Positions 34,603 to 46,565 of a DNA stretch of 64,000 nt are shown piece by piece. A model generated the notes under the pieces. That model had not been told where the DNA came from. It worked only from the letters and a program-made list of their open reading frames with translations, and ran no database searches. The translations under genes and the position numbers were made by a program. Position 1 is the first letter of the stretch, and the number at the start of each line of letters is the position of its first letter. The stretch comes from Colocasia esculenta (lineage: Eukaryota; Streptophyta; Magnoliopsida; Alismatales; Araceae). The stretch covers positions 73,521,207-73,585,206 of the forward strand of contig CM024766.1 in assembly GCA_014218235.1 (NCBI GenBank), written 5' to 3'.

Positions 34603-36006
34603 TTACTATCAGCTAAAAGAAATTTCATCCTCGAAATTTAACAAGAAAGCTCAACACATAAATTTTCAATTAACATGCATGGTACTATCACCTAAAAGAA
34701 TTTAAAAGCTTACTCAAACAAGTATGGATACACTTTCATCATTTCCTCAGCCAATTCCCATGTGTCCTCTCCACCCTGTCTGTTTTCCCATCTGATTTTC
34801 ACTTATTCAATCTCTTTATTTCTCAGCGTTTGGGTTCTGCGTCCTGTAGTCTGTACTGGATATTGTGGCATTGACATGTCTGGTTTCAAATCATCTCGTG
34901 TGTAGCTGACTATCTGGGAGGGATCTCGAATATTCCTTCTAAGCATAGAAACATGGAACACATCATGTGCATGTGTAAAGTCTGCTGGGAGATCAATTTT
35001 GTAAGTTGCTTCACCAATTCTTTCTAAAATTTGGAATGGACCAACATATCTCAGGCTCAATTTACCTTTCCTACTGAATCTTAGCACACCTTTTGTAGGA
35101 GAAACCTTCAAAAACACATAATCACCGCTTCAAATTGCAATGTCCTGTGTTTGGTATTTACATAACTCTTCTGACGGCTCTGAGCTATTTGAAGCTTTTC
35201 CTTAATGAATTTAACCATTTCTGAGCATTACTGAATCAATTCTGGTCCCATGACTTGCCTTTCACCTACCTTATGCCAATTCAATGGTGTCCTGCATGAT
35301 CTTCCATATAAAGATTCATAAGGTGCCATCCCAATACTTGCATGATAACTATTATTATAAGCAAACTCTACTATGCTCAAGTGATGCTCCTAAGTACCAC
35401 CTCACACTAAACAGCAAGCCCTCAACATGTCTTCTATGGTTTGAATTGTTCTTTCTGTTTATCTATCTATCTGCAAATGATAAGCTGAGCTATACCTCAA
35501 TTCAGTGTCAATTACTCTCTGTAAACTCCTCCAGAAGCCTGAAGTAAATCTGGGATCTCTATCTGAGACAATTGTAATTGGAATTCCGTGCAATGGTATT
35601 ATTCTATCTACATATAATATGGCTAATCTGTCCACAGTCCATGACATGCTCACTGCCAATAACCTGCATACTTTAGTCAATCTGTCCACAAACACCGAAA
35701 TTCCATTATGACCAGTTGCTATTCTAGGTAAGCCAACTACAAAATCCATAACTATGTCATCCCATTTCCACTATGGAATAGGCAATGGCTGCAATAATCC
35801 CCTGGCCTCTGATGCTCTGCTATTACCTGTTGATATACCAGACATCTTGATATAAATTCTGTGATTTCCTTCTTCATATTCGGCCACCAGAAATACTTTT
35901 TCAGATCTTGATACATCTTTATGCTACCTGGATGAATAGTGTACCTGGACCTGTGAGCCTCTTCTAATACCCTCTGCCTTACCTCGACTTTTGCTAGAGC
36001 ATACAA
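34603..36006 (-). pseudogene. Element A integrase and chromodomain, decayed
   Basis: Read on the minus strand. The zinc-binding HHCC region (about 36006-35752) has HPGSIKMYQDLKKYFWWPNM and CLVCQQ (first Cys kept). The catalytic core (35749-35459) has MDFVVGLPR, FVDRLTKVCR and SDRDPRFTSGFW. The C-terminal part (35117-34803) has LRYVGPFQILERIGEATYKI and VFHVSMLR. After a stop, a chromodomain-like VKIRWENR...TWELAEEM follows to about 34720. This order and tail are typical of plant Tekay/Del chromoviruses; the chromodomain targets integration to chromatin. Stops and frame changes break it into several open pieces. Confidence 0.85.
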
Positions 36007-37400
36007 TCAGCCTTTTAAGCCTAACCATGCTGTCATCATCAAGTGTAACCTCTTCCATTCCTACAATATCTACCAGATTCTCATATGTTCTCTGTGCTTC
36101 TACTATTTGCCAATACAATGAAAGTTCCACTACACTATTTGCTAACAATGCTCACTGCTGATTATGTGGCACAAATAGTGAATTCTCTGCTACATCTTCA
36201 TATAATTTCCATTCTCTGATCATCATCTGACTCAAAACTGCTTTTCTGCTCAGTGCATCTGCAACAACATTGGCTTTACCTGGGTGATATGCTAAACTGA
36301 AATCATAAATTTTTAGATACTCCATCCATCTACGCTGCCTCAAATTCAAATCTTTATGTGAGAAGATGTTCTTTAAGCCCTTATGATTTGTAAAGATTTC
36401 AAATCTTTCTCCATATAAATAGTGCCTCCACAACTTTAATGCAAAAACCACTGCTGCCAACTCCAAATCATGTGTAGGGTAATTCTTTTCATGCCTCTTC
36501 ATCTGCCTTGAAGCATATGTCACTACCTTTCCATGTTGCATTAATACCGCTCCTAATCATTTTCTGGATGCATCTATATACAACACAAATCCTCCACTAT
36601 CAGATGGTATTTCCAATATGGGTGCTGTAGTAAGCCTTTTCTTCAATTCTGTAAAACTTCACCGACAATCTGAAGACCACACAAAGGGCACTCCTTTCCT
36701 GGTCAATTTAGTCATAGGTACTACAATCTTTGAGAAATCCTGGATGAATTGCCTGTAGTAACTTGCCAGACCAAGGAAACTTCTGATTTCTGACACTGTT
36801 TTCAGCTCATCCCATTTCATCACTACTTTTACCTTAGCTGGATCAACTACTACACCCTGTCCTGAAATTACATGACCTAAAAACTGAATTTTCTTTAACC
36901 AGAACTCACATTTACTGAACTTAGCATACAACTGGTGATCCCGCAAAGTCTACAATGTAATCCTCAGATGTGCTGCATGCTCCTCCTCTAATGCTGAATA
37001 TACTAATATATCATCAATGAATACCACAATAAACTGATTCGGATAAGGGTGAAATATTCTGTTCATCAAATTCATAAATATTGCTGGTGCATTGGTCAGT
37101 CTAAATGGCATAACCACAAACTCATAGTGCCCATATCTAGTCTTGAAAGCTATTTTATCAATATCTTCTTCTTTAATCCTCAACTAGTGATATCCTGATC
37201 TCAAATCAATTTTAGAGAATACCTTGGCTGACTGTAGCTGATCAAATAAATCATCAATTTTGGGAAGTGGATACTTGTTCTTGATAGTGACCTTGTTTAA
37301 TTGCCGATAATCTATACACATTCTCAAGCTGCCATCTTTCTTTCTGAAAAATAAGACTGGGTCTGATAAAGCCTTTCTCTAGCAACTCTTGTAACTGCTT
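36007..37400 (-). pseudogene. Element A reverse transcriptase and RNase H, decayed
   Basis: The reverse-transcriptase fingers and palm lie at about 37340-36950, with YGHYEFVVMPFRLTNAPAIF and the catalytic VVFIDDILVYS. The connection and thumb run through FLGHVISGQGVVVDPAKVK (36950-36659). RNase H (36600-36152) has DLELAAVVFALKLWRHYLYG and HPGKANVVADALSR. Stops interrupt at YH*LRI, ITL*TLR, CR*SF and NQQ*ALL; most sit where family members have CAG or CGA. A short deletion and frameshift near 37370 removes the SPWGAPVLF region. Confidence 0.85.
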
Positions 37401-38357
37401 CTTCAATTCTTTCAACTTTGCTGGTGCCATCCTGTAAGGTGCTTTTGAAATTGGCATGGTACCTGGCTGCAATTCTACTGTGAAATCCACCTCCCTATGT
37501 GGAACTAGCCCTGACAACTCTTCTGGAAACACATCTGTAAATTCTCTAACCACTGGTACCATCTCTACAAACTTGCCTGACTCAACTAAACTGACTGAAG
37601 CAAGATATGCTATACACCTAGCATTAATCAACCTCCTAGCCCTAAGTGTAGAAATAATAAACTTAGGAGTGTAAAACGACATACCTTGATATTCAAACAT
37701 AGCTCCATTGGGTTGACAAAATCTAACTTTCTTCTTCCTACAATCCACCATTGCCCCATAGGCCTCTAACCAATCCATTCCCAAAATCACACCATACTCT
37801 CAACTATAATGCATACAACCTTGCTGGCAACTGATTCCCTTGTACTATGATCAAAACTTCATCTAAATAACATGAGGTGAGCATAAAACCACCAGAAGAA
37901 ACCTCCACAACTAACTCACATTGCCTCTCTTCTAAAAGGTGAACCATGCTATCCATAAAATCTTCAGAAGTAAATTAATGTGAAGCACCTGGATCAATCA
38001 ACACTCTAGCAGAAAATTCAAAAAGAGGTAATATACCTTCAATCAGGTTGGATGCCTTCTCCTGTGCTCTGGTAACAGCCATAACTCGACCTCGTCCCCT
38101 CTAAAAAGGTGGACCTCTACCTCGCTCTGCTGCAGGCTGCTGGAATGGCTGCTGCTGCTGCTGCTGCTACTGTGCCCCTCTACCATAACCGTATTCCCGG
38201 GGATGCAGATAATTTCTGGCTAAATGTCTCGGCTGCCCACAATTATAACACCTGAAACCTGGAAAAGCTGCGGGCTACCTTGCTGTGCTCTGTTGCTACT
38301 TTTCTGGGGCTGGCCTAAAACCTCGGCCCTGTTGTAAACCCGGTTGGAAACTCTGTT
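37401..38357 (-). pseudogene. Element A gag C-terminus, zinc knuckle and protease, decayed
   Basis: A degraded CCHC knuckle (CYNCGQPRHLARN, last Cys lost) sits at about 38250-38200, followed by a Q-rich run coded by GCTGCT repeats at 38148-38168. The protease motif is VLIDPGASH where DTGATH or DTGASH is expected, so the catalytic Asp remains but the next residue is altered. Then ILGMDWL and VDCRKKKV lead into the RT. The sequence stops where element B is inserted at 38358 and resumes at 49835. Confidence 0.75.
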
Positions 38358-41300
38358 TGTAGCGACCCTCATTATATCGGTACGGTTGTACCAACCCACG
38401 TCGATATAGTGAACGTTGCCACAGTGGGACATTTACCCAACAATAACATTCAGCTGAGATACACGTGAATATAAGAACAAAGTAGCGGAAGTAAAAGAAC
38501 CACTGTCTTCATTTCATTCATCATCCACATTTAACATACATGATTGCAATAACATATCAAGAACTAAAAGTCCACATAATTAAATTGCTGAAATCAAATA
38601 CATAATTGTCCACACTTAAACATTTTTCCATGATAATACTAGTACAATGTTGCAATTACATACTATGAAATCAAAATATCGCAAAGTACACCAACGATCT
38701 AATCTCTATGCTCGGAGTCGGTCTCCACTGCCTCCTCCGCAAGTGTGTCGTCACCAACTACACCTGTACGCCGAAGCAAGTAATGAGTCTAAAAGACTCA
38801 GCAAATAACACTACATCTATCACACATGCACATATCATAGCAGGTTTTTACATACCATTTACAAGACACAACATGTAGCATGCGTGACATTGAAATTAAC
38901 AACCTATCATGGTAATTCTATTAATGAAACACATGATTCATGCTTTCAGATTTCCTAAATTAAAATCTCCTATCACATGCTCTCTAATCATTCCAACACA
39001 TGAAAGTTCTACTCTCAATTAAGCTAAAACATGAAAGCAATTTAGCATGACTAGCTTACATACATGAAAGGAAACATTGCTAACATGGTTACTTCTCATT
39101 CTTACACATGCACGTAACCATTTTACACGCTTTAAGGTTGCTGTTTTGACGTGGTTTAACACTTTACAATCTAACACATGAAAGCTACGTTCTCATTCAA
39201 ACCACAACGTGAGAGTAAACACACATGGAATGGGTTACACATAAGTAAGGATTGTCCCTAGCATGGATTCTACGTATTGTACACATATAACACATGATCA
39301 TAACCACATTAATGTTGCTGTTCTAACATGATTTCAGATCATCATATCATGGATTTCAATTTCACATCCTCACATTTTGGTTTCACATTTTTACACAATT
39401 TCTAATTCACATACTTCACTTTTTACACATTGCACATTTACACATTCACATTTATACATTGTTCACACTACACAATTTGCACATGATCACAATCACATTC
39501 ACATTTTACACTTTAGTGCCGTGGCACATAGTCCAAACCACCATAAGAAGGACACATCATATCACATACATATAGACGTCACCTAGGCAATACAGTGACG
39601 ACTCTTGGACTGCGCAGACCGGGAGAACAAGTCTCCACCCTAACCAGTGGTACTTGTCCACCTCTAGGATTTCATTCTAACGCCCTTAGGATCACAACAC
39701 ATTGAACCTTCCCATGGGGACTTTTCCATGGTACGGTTCCACAGCCCTCTATGGAAGCAGTATCACACTTGGCACAGTTTTACACATTACACATATCGGT
39801 TTTTACACACATTTTACACATGACGCTCATATCTCATTCATTTTCTCATTCACACAAGGGTTCTGTTTTCCTAACATGATTCTACAATTAACAGGGATCA
39901 CATGTTCAGTAATTTGCATAAATCAGATCACACACACATGTCACATTATTCCCACATTAACATGCATTGTTCACATCTTTGCAAGGAAAAAATCATATTT
40001 CACTATATAGTTGTCCAAACGACCTGAAAATTTAACCACATGCTGATTTTGGGTTCCTGACCTCACATACAAAATTCTAGATTTTTCTGACTCATGATGC
40101 AATTACAGAAAATCAAACATCAATTTTTCATATCATTCGTGATTCAATCCACCATGGTGCGTAACATGAAATTTCAGTTTAACAGGTCATAACCCTGAAG
40201 CCAATATACACAACACCACAGGAATTTCCCGGGGATTTATTTCACAACACACAATTTACTGGAAATTTAGCAATCCTACACATGTTTTCTATTTCCCAAG
40301 TATAAATTTTCAGTAAATCACATTGACATGGGAAAATTCCAGAAAATTCAGAACAGAGACTGACGTATATAGACATGATTCAACAGGATTAGGGCATCCT
40401 AATTTCCCACGGATTATTAGGATTATGGGTGAACATACATGGCCATTATTCCACATGCATTTTAAATAATTAATAACTCAACCATCCACAAAATAAATGT
40501 CCAACCATTCTCCCACACATTCCAACATTCACATTACGTAGTATAATAGATTTACAATATATCCTCATCGCAAAACACATCGAAAGTAATCATATATAAG
40601 GGGAGAACAGTTCACTATTCTGCCCACACAAACTTAACGGCGGTCTCTGGCTGTTCCAGGAGTGGATGGCAAGATCGCTGGATGCGCACGGGGAATCTTG
40701 GCGTCAAGGCATTGACGCCAAGTTCCTGTCTGTGCAGAAACACAGACCGAACTCCAAATAAAGGGTTGAATGGGGGATCCAAGACACGAGGAAAAATGCA
40801 TAAAAATCATAAAACCCTACTAGACATCTACATGGACGATAGGGGTAGGTTACTTGCCTCTAGAAAATACTCCAGACGGATCTTAAAGCTTGGTGAAGCT
40901 CTTCTTGGGCAGTCCCAAGAAGCTCCCGAGAAGTCTTCACGCCGGGTTCTAGGATGAAGATGACTCCAAGATGAGGTCGGGGAAGTCTCCTCCTTCACTT
41001 CAGCTAGCTCCTTGTCATGGTAGATGGCCAAGAATAGCTTCAGAAGGTCGGATTTAAGCTTGCAAAAGGTGGGGTTTTCTCACAGTTTTCTCTAGGGTTT
41101 TTCTTCTCCTTCATCTCCTCTTGCAAAGAGAGCTAAGAGAGGGCTGTTGGGGTTGCAAAAGGCTTGGTAAATAGGAGAGGGGGCTCTCCTTTCACGCAGG
41201 CTTGACAAGAAAGCCTTTCAGACCATTGGGGACAGCTCCCCAATGGTTGGGGTAGCTTGTTCCCGGGATTTTTGGCTCTGCAACGCATGCAAGCCAGTGA

Positions 41301-41643
41301 TATTGACGTCCACATCGCTGGACGCTGGATTTAGTGTTGGCATCCATATGGTTGACGCCTAAACAAAACAAACGTCCATTGATATTGACGCTAAGCTGGC
41401 CTTCGGCTAGAACTCAAAAACATGCAGGAAACAATGCATAACCTATACATATATACATGCATTATGTATACTATCATGTACACACTACCACCATGCATTT
41501 CATACATTATTTACAACTAATTATACACATGCATACATAAGTATAAATAGTTAATACATACGTAGATATGTACATCTATGCATACACAACATAAATTATT
41601 TACACGAAATTAAAATAATGCAACAAAATTCGAGGGCCTTACA
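38358..41643 (-). mobile_element. Element B, 3' LTR
   Basis: 3,286 bp. The plus strand opens TGTAGCGACCCTCATTATAT and closes CGAGGGCCTTACA. It matches 46566-49834 along its whole length with scattered substitutions (about six in the first 130 bp). The PPT lies against its high-coordinate end, so it is the 3' LTR of a minus-strand element. ORFs such as 39702-40010 and 40682-40957 recur in the other LTR and are not genes. Confidence 0.95.
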
Positions 41644-41660
41644 CCCTCTCCCCCTTAAAG
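41644..41660 (-). other. Polypurine tract of element B
   Basis: The minus strand reads CTTTAAGGGGGAGAGGG immediately before the 3' LTR, the plus-strand priming site of reverse transcription. Confidence 0.85.
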
Positions 41661-41688
41661 AAACTTCGTCCTCGAAGTTAGAACGACA

Positions 41689-42870
41689 CTACTCAAACAA
41701 AAGGGGATACTTCTTCTTCATCGCATCCTCAAGCTCCCAAGTAGCCTCCTCTCGTGAGAAGTTCCACCATAGAACTTTCACCGACGCAATACTCTTGTTC
41801 CAGAGATGCTGAACCTTCCGGTCAAGAATAGCTACTGGTTGCTCGACATACGACAAATCTGGCTGAATCTCCACTGGCTCATGACTAATCACATGAGATG
41901 GATCTCGGACATACTTCCTAAGCATAGAAACGTGGAAGACGGGATGAACACTAGCTAGAGCTGGGGGTAATGCTAGCTCATATGCCACGCTGCCCAATCG
42001 TCTGAGAATCTCATACGGGCCAATGAATCTAGGGCTCAGCTTACCATGCCTGCCAAATCTGACAACACCTCGAGTAGGCGATATCTTCAAGAAGACATGA
42101 TCACCCACCTCGAACTCAAGATCCTTCCTCCTGTTGTCGGCATAGCTCTTCTGCCTATCCTGAGCCGCAACAAGCCTCTTCCTGATAAGCTGGATCTTAT
42201 CCGAAGTCTCCTGAACTAGCTCTAGACCGATCAGCTACCTATCACCGGTCTCCTCCCAACATAAAGGAGATCTACAGGGCCGACCATACAACGCCTCAAA
42301 TGGAGCCATACCAATACTCGTATGAAAGCTGTTGTTGTATGCGAACTCCACTAGAGGTAAATGACACTCCCAATCATCCTTCCAATCCAATACACACGCT
42401 CTTAGCATATCCTCGAGCGTCTGGATAGTCCTTTCGGACTGTCCATCAGTCTGGGGATGAAACGCCGAACTGAGCTTCAGCTCCGAACCTAAAGCATCCT
42501 GAAGACCCTTCCACAACCTCGAAGTAAATCTCAAATCTCGATCCGAAATGATCGACTTCGGCACACCATGCAATCTAACCACACTACTAACATACAATCT
42601 AGCTAAACTCTCTACTGACTGCTTCTTCTTCATAGGCAAGAAATGAGCAGTCTTTGAGAATCTATCTACAACTACCCAAATCGAGTCATTGCCCCTTCTA
42701 GATCGAGGTAAACCCGAAACAAAGTCCATAGTGACAGCTTCCCACTTCCACACTGGGATCTCCATCCTTTGCATAAGGCCGGATGGTCGCTGTCGCTCGG
42801 CCTTTACTTTTTGGCATACTAAACACCGGGATACATAATCCGCTACATCCTTCTTCATGCCAGACACCAA
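41689..42870 (-). pseudogene. Element B integrase and chromodomain
   Basis: The minus-strand reading is open from 42870 to 42235: zinc-site end CLVCQKVKAER; core MDFVSGLPR, VVDRFSKTAHFLPM, SDRDLRFTS and FHPQTDGQSERTIQ. These supply the D, D and E of the DDE triad (E in SERTIQTLED). One stop (DR*LIG, near 42235) precedes the C-terminal part, with the GPYEILRRLG region and VFHVSMLRKYVRDP. A chromodomain, VKVLWWNFSREEATWE, ends at 41689. Better preserved than A or D. Confidence 0.9.
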
Positions 42871-44500
42871 AAGGATCTCTTCAAATCCTGGTACATCTTA
42901 GTGTTACTCAGATGAATAGAGAATCGCGATCTATGAGCCTCCGCTAACGCATGCTCACGAACATCTACCAAATCAGGGACACAAACACGGTGATGAAATC
43001 TAATCACACCGTCCTCATCACGAGCAATGCCTACCTTGCCCACTAGCTCTAAGAGTCTAGGGTCGGCTTTCTGTTGCTCGATCACCTCATCCAAAATCGA
43101 GGACCTAAGGGATAACTGAGCTATAAAAGCCTGGCATAGCGATGGCTCTAACTCAGTCAACGCGCATGCCGCATCTTCCAACATCTTCCAATCCTGCTGG
43201 AGAGATGGCCTCTTTCTACTCAGAGCATCCGCTACGACATTCGCCTTCCCAGGGTGATACTGAAGGTCGAAGTCATAGTCCTTCAAGAACTCAATCCATC
43301 TTCTCTGCCTCAGGTTTAATTCCTTTTGGGAGAAAAGATACTTCAAGCTCTTGTGGTCGGTAAACACCTAAATCTGACACCATAAAGATAGTGCCTCCAG
43401 ATCTTTAGTGCATGAACCACTGCTACGAGCTCCAGGTCATGAGTCGGATAGTTCTTCTCATGCTCCTTCAACTGACGAGAAGCATAAGCCACTACCCTTT
43501 CCTGCTGCATTAGCACACAGCCTAAACCAATCCGAGATGCATCCATAAGATAGCAAAACCCTCTACACCACTCGGTAAGACTAACACCGGAGGTGTCGTG
43601 AGCTTAGTCTTCAATAATTGAAAACTACTCTCACACTTCTCGGACCAAACAAACTTCACTCCCTTTCTGGTGAGCTGAGTCAAAGGGGCGGCGATGGATG
43701 AAAATCCCTCAATAAATCGCCGATAGTAACCAGCTAAACCAATAAAACTACGAATCTCCGAAGGGGTCTTGGGAATCTCCCAATCCATAACTTCCTGGAC
43801 CTTTGCTGGATCCACTGCAACACCAGCACCGGAGATAACATGCCCAAGGAAATGAACCTCGCGCAACCAGAAATCGCACTTGCTGAACTTAGCATACAGC
43901 TTGTGCTCACGAAAAACCTCTAACACTACCTCAAATGCTGACGGTGTGTGGCCTCATCTGGAGAGTAGACCAGCACATCATCAATAAACACTACGACAAA
44001 GCTATCTCAATAAGGCCTAAACACCCTGTTCATGAGATCCATGAACGCTGCAGGGGCATTGGTCAATCCGAAAGGAAGGACCAAAAACTCATAATGTCCA
44101 TAACAGGATCTGAATGCCGTCTTGGACACATCCTCACTTCGAATCCTCAACTGATGATAACCAGATCGCAAATCAATCTTAGAAAAGACTGATGCATCTT
44201 GCAACTGGTCAAACAAATCATCAATACGAGGTAAGGGATACCTGTTCTTCACAGTCACTTGGTTCACTTTCTGTAATCAATGCATAACCTAAGTGACCCG
44301 TCTTTCTTCTTGACGAATAATACAGGTGCGCCCCAAGGGGAAACACTAGGGCGAATAAATCCCTTATCAAGCAACTCTTGCAACTGCCTCCTCAACTCGG
44401 CTAACTCTGCAGGTGCCATCCGATATGGAGCCTTCGAGATAGGAGAGGTGCCCAGAAGCAACTCTATGGTAAACTCTATCTCTCTATCTGGTGGCAATCC
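42855..44500 (-). pseudogene. Element B reverse transcriptase and RNase H
   Basis: RT begins with FIRPSVSPWGAPVLFVKKKDG and continues through SKIDLRSGYHQLRI, LPFGLTNAPAAFMDLMN and VFIDDVLVYS (catalytic DD). The tether has FLGHVISGAGVAVDPAKVQ and IRSFIGLAGYYRRFI. RNase H contains MDASRIGLGCVLMQQ, HDLELVAVVHALKIWRHYLYG and FTDHKSLKYLF. The reading is broken by 1-2 nt indels near 44268, 43925, 43550, 43375 and 42865 and by one stop after FRPY near 44010. Activity would require all of these to be intact. Confidence 0.9.
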
Positions 44501-45015
44501 AGACAAGTCATTAGGAAAGACATCTGGAAAATCCTGCACTACCTCAATCTCCGCAAGAGTAGGTGACTCATCAGCCTCTGGTACTAATACCACGCTGGCA
44601 TGAAAAGCGTCACAACCCTTGTTTACCATGCGCATCGCCTTCATGGCAGAGATGACTAACTTTCCCGCCAAGTTCCTTGGCAAGGGATGAGAGAACTCGT
44701 CCTCACCAGGAATGCGGAAAACAATCCTCTTCCGACGACAATCTACTAATGCATAGTGCTTCTCTAGCCAATACAGACCAAGAATAGCATCATAGTCCTT
44801 CATCTTTAGCAAGAAGAAACACCCATCTAGGATTCTATCCTCAATGCACACAGGTAACGACGGAATGCACTTCCTAGTCGATACCGTACCCGCAGGGGTG
44901 TGCACAGACAAAGGGACCTCTAAATCCTCAGACTCTACACCTGACTCTAGGGCTAACTGCCTAGAACCGCTCGGAAATGAACGAGTGAGTAGCACCCGTA
45001 TCAAACAAAACCCGA
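44501..45015 (-). pseudogene. Element B aspartic protease region
   Basis: The protease signature LFDTGATHSFISERF (active-site D-T-G) ends at about 44965. A frameshift of roughly 2 nt follows, and the chain resumes as RQLALESGVESEDLEVPL. It continues through DYDAILGLYWLEKHYALVDC (the usual ILGMDWL with G-L-Y changes) to the linker before RT. Protease releases Gag and Pol products from the polyprotein. Confidence 0.85.
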
Positions 45016-45815
45016 GCGTGCACACCTAAAAGTAAAACCGTACCTTCGGTGACATGCTCCGCCTGCTCGGCGTCCTCGCGTGCTAAAGCAAACACTCGAG
45101 CTGGGGCTCGAGGCCTTCCTGGTCTTCCTGTAGCTGGCGCTACTGCCACTACCGCTGGGGCTGGCATTCCGTGCTGGACTCCCTGCTGAAGTCTTGGGCA
45201 ATCCTTGATCTTGTGGTCGCTGCTTCCGCACTTCAAGCACTTTCCCGTAATCATCCAACATTCGGAACCACCGTGTGTCCTCCCACAGTGGGGACACTCT
45301 TTCTTCACACCAGGGGAACGTACAGAAGGTACCTGAGAACTGCCGACTGCCACTGATCGTGGTTGTGTCGAGTACACCGCTTTCTTCTTGTCCTGTCACT
45401 GGAACGTAGCTGCAGGTCTCTTTTGCGAAGCCTTCTTCTCTTCAAGGTATTGCTCCATCTCACCCTCCTGTCTGCAAGTAGCGCTAAGGGCCTCGTCCAA
45501 AGTGCGGTGGTCAAACGCCACGAGCCTCGTCCTCAGTGATGGTTTCAGGCCCATCACGAACTTCTTTGTCTTTCTGCGCTCGTCTGTCACGATATGAGGA
45601 GCATATTTAGAGAGTTTAGAAAATCTTGCCTCATATTCTAGTACGGTCATGGAGTCTTGAGTCAAAGATAGGAATTCTTGCTCCATCCGATCTTGAATAT
45701 GCTCGGGGACGAACTTGGCCCGAAAGAGCCTCACGAACTCGTCCCAAGCAACATCAATAGCTCCGTCCTTAAACCGGGTACGCAGTAATGAAGCCCACCA
45801 TACATCAGCTCTTTC

Positions 45816-45892
45816 CTACAGTACACCGTTCATAGGCACCATCTAACAAATCTAACTTAACAGGACATTCAAGCATATAAACTAAATCATAC
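45816..45892 (-). other. Predicted intron 2 in element B gag (77 bp)
   Basis: Minus strand: exon ...CTACAG|GTATGATTTAG, intron T-rich, ...GTGTACTGTAG|GAAAGAGC. Removing it joins LATYMLQ to ERADVWWAS in phase 0 and restores the length seen in related Gags. Confidence 0.75.
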
Positions 45893-46084
45893 CTGTAGCA
45901 TGTAGGTGGCTAATGTGACCTTATCCTCATCTGCACACCTGATGGCTCGGAAGATCTTTTCTATCTCCCTTATCCAGCTTTCAGCCAACAATGGGTCGCT
46001 CTCCCCCTTAAAAGAGGGTGGTAGCATCCTCTTGAATCTTTCCATGGTAGAAGGTCCACCATGGTCCTGAGCTGGTACTTGAGC

Positions 46085-46172
46085 CTGTTACAGTACACAA
46101 CAAGCAATACACAATCAACATAATATCGCATAAGCAAATAAAACAGATTATTATTCATTTTATTAGTCTAAC
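46085..46172 (-). other. Predicted intron 1 in element B gag (88 bp)
   Basis: Minus strand: GAGGCTCAG|GTTAGACTAA...TGTACTGTAACAG|GCTCAAGT. It contains in-frame stops (TAA, TGA), is AT-rich, and sits in phase 0. Confidence 0.75.
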
Positions 46173-46385
46173 CTGAGCCTCCAACTGTGCCTGGAGTGCC
46201 GCCTGAGTATGAGCTTGCGTCTGCATGGCTTGCACCAGACCTTGCATGAATACTCCATAATCCACAGGCGGCGGTGGGGGAAGTACAGGACCTTGCGGTG
46301 TCGGGGCCTGCTGCTCCGCCCGCTCGTCACGTCTCGGCTCGTCCTCACGGGCCGGCGCTCCGCCACGCCTACCTCTCAAAGCCAT

Positions 46386-46548
46386 GGCTGTAATAAATTT
46401 CAGCCATCATTAGCTAGGTTACTAAGTTTTCTAACCATTTTCTTATCTATTTTTCATTCATTATTAATCAATTCTACACGTGAACATACTTAGCATGCAA
46501 TGGGGATGAAGACATGTATATATATTCATGTGCAATCTCAACCGGTTT
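46386..46548 (-). other. Element B untranslated leader
   Basis: About 160 bp between the PBS and the gag ATG. No further feature seen. Confidence 0.7.
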
Positions 46549-46560
46549 GCTCTGATACCA
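46549..46560 (-). other. Primer-binding site (tRNA-iMet) of element B
   Basis: The minus strand reads TGGTATCAGAGC, five bases (GAGAT) after the 5' LTR end; exact complement of initiator-Met tRNA. Confidence 0.9.
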
Positions 46561-46565
46561 ATCTC

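Larger units (their letters stand above)
45016..46385 (-). pseudogene. Element B Gag with two predicted introns
   Basis: The start ATG at 46385 opens with MALRGRRGG, and the N-terminal part is rich in Q and A. The first open frame ends at 46155 after EAQVRLIK, but homologous capsid sequence resumes after a GT-AG interval (46085-46172) with VPAQDHGGPSTMERFKRMLP. A second GT-AG interval (45816-45892) separates VTLATYMLQ from ERADVWWASLL. Exons of 213 and 192 nt keep phase 0. Exon 3 has the retrotransposon Gag core (EFVRLFRAKFVPEH, ARFSKLSKYAP). One stop (TFQ*QDKK, near 45396) probably replaces Trp. Two zinc knuckles follow: CPHCGRTHGGSEC and CLKCGSSDHKIKDC. Confidence 0.85.

Noticed and set aside
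39702..40957. Open frames of 102 and 91 codons found twice (also 47895-49156)
   Set aside because: Duplicated only because they lie in the two LTRs of element B; they have no domain and no similarity to retroelement proteins.
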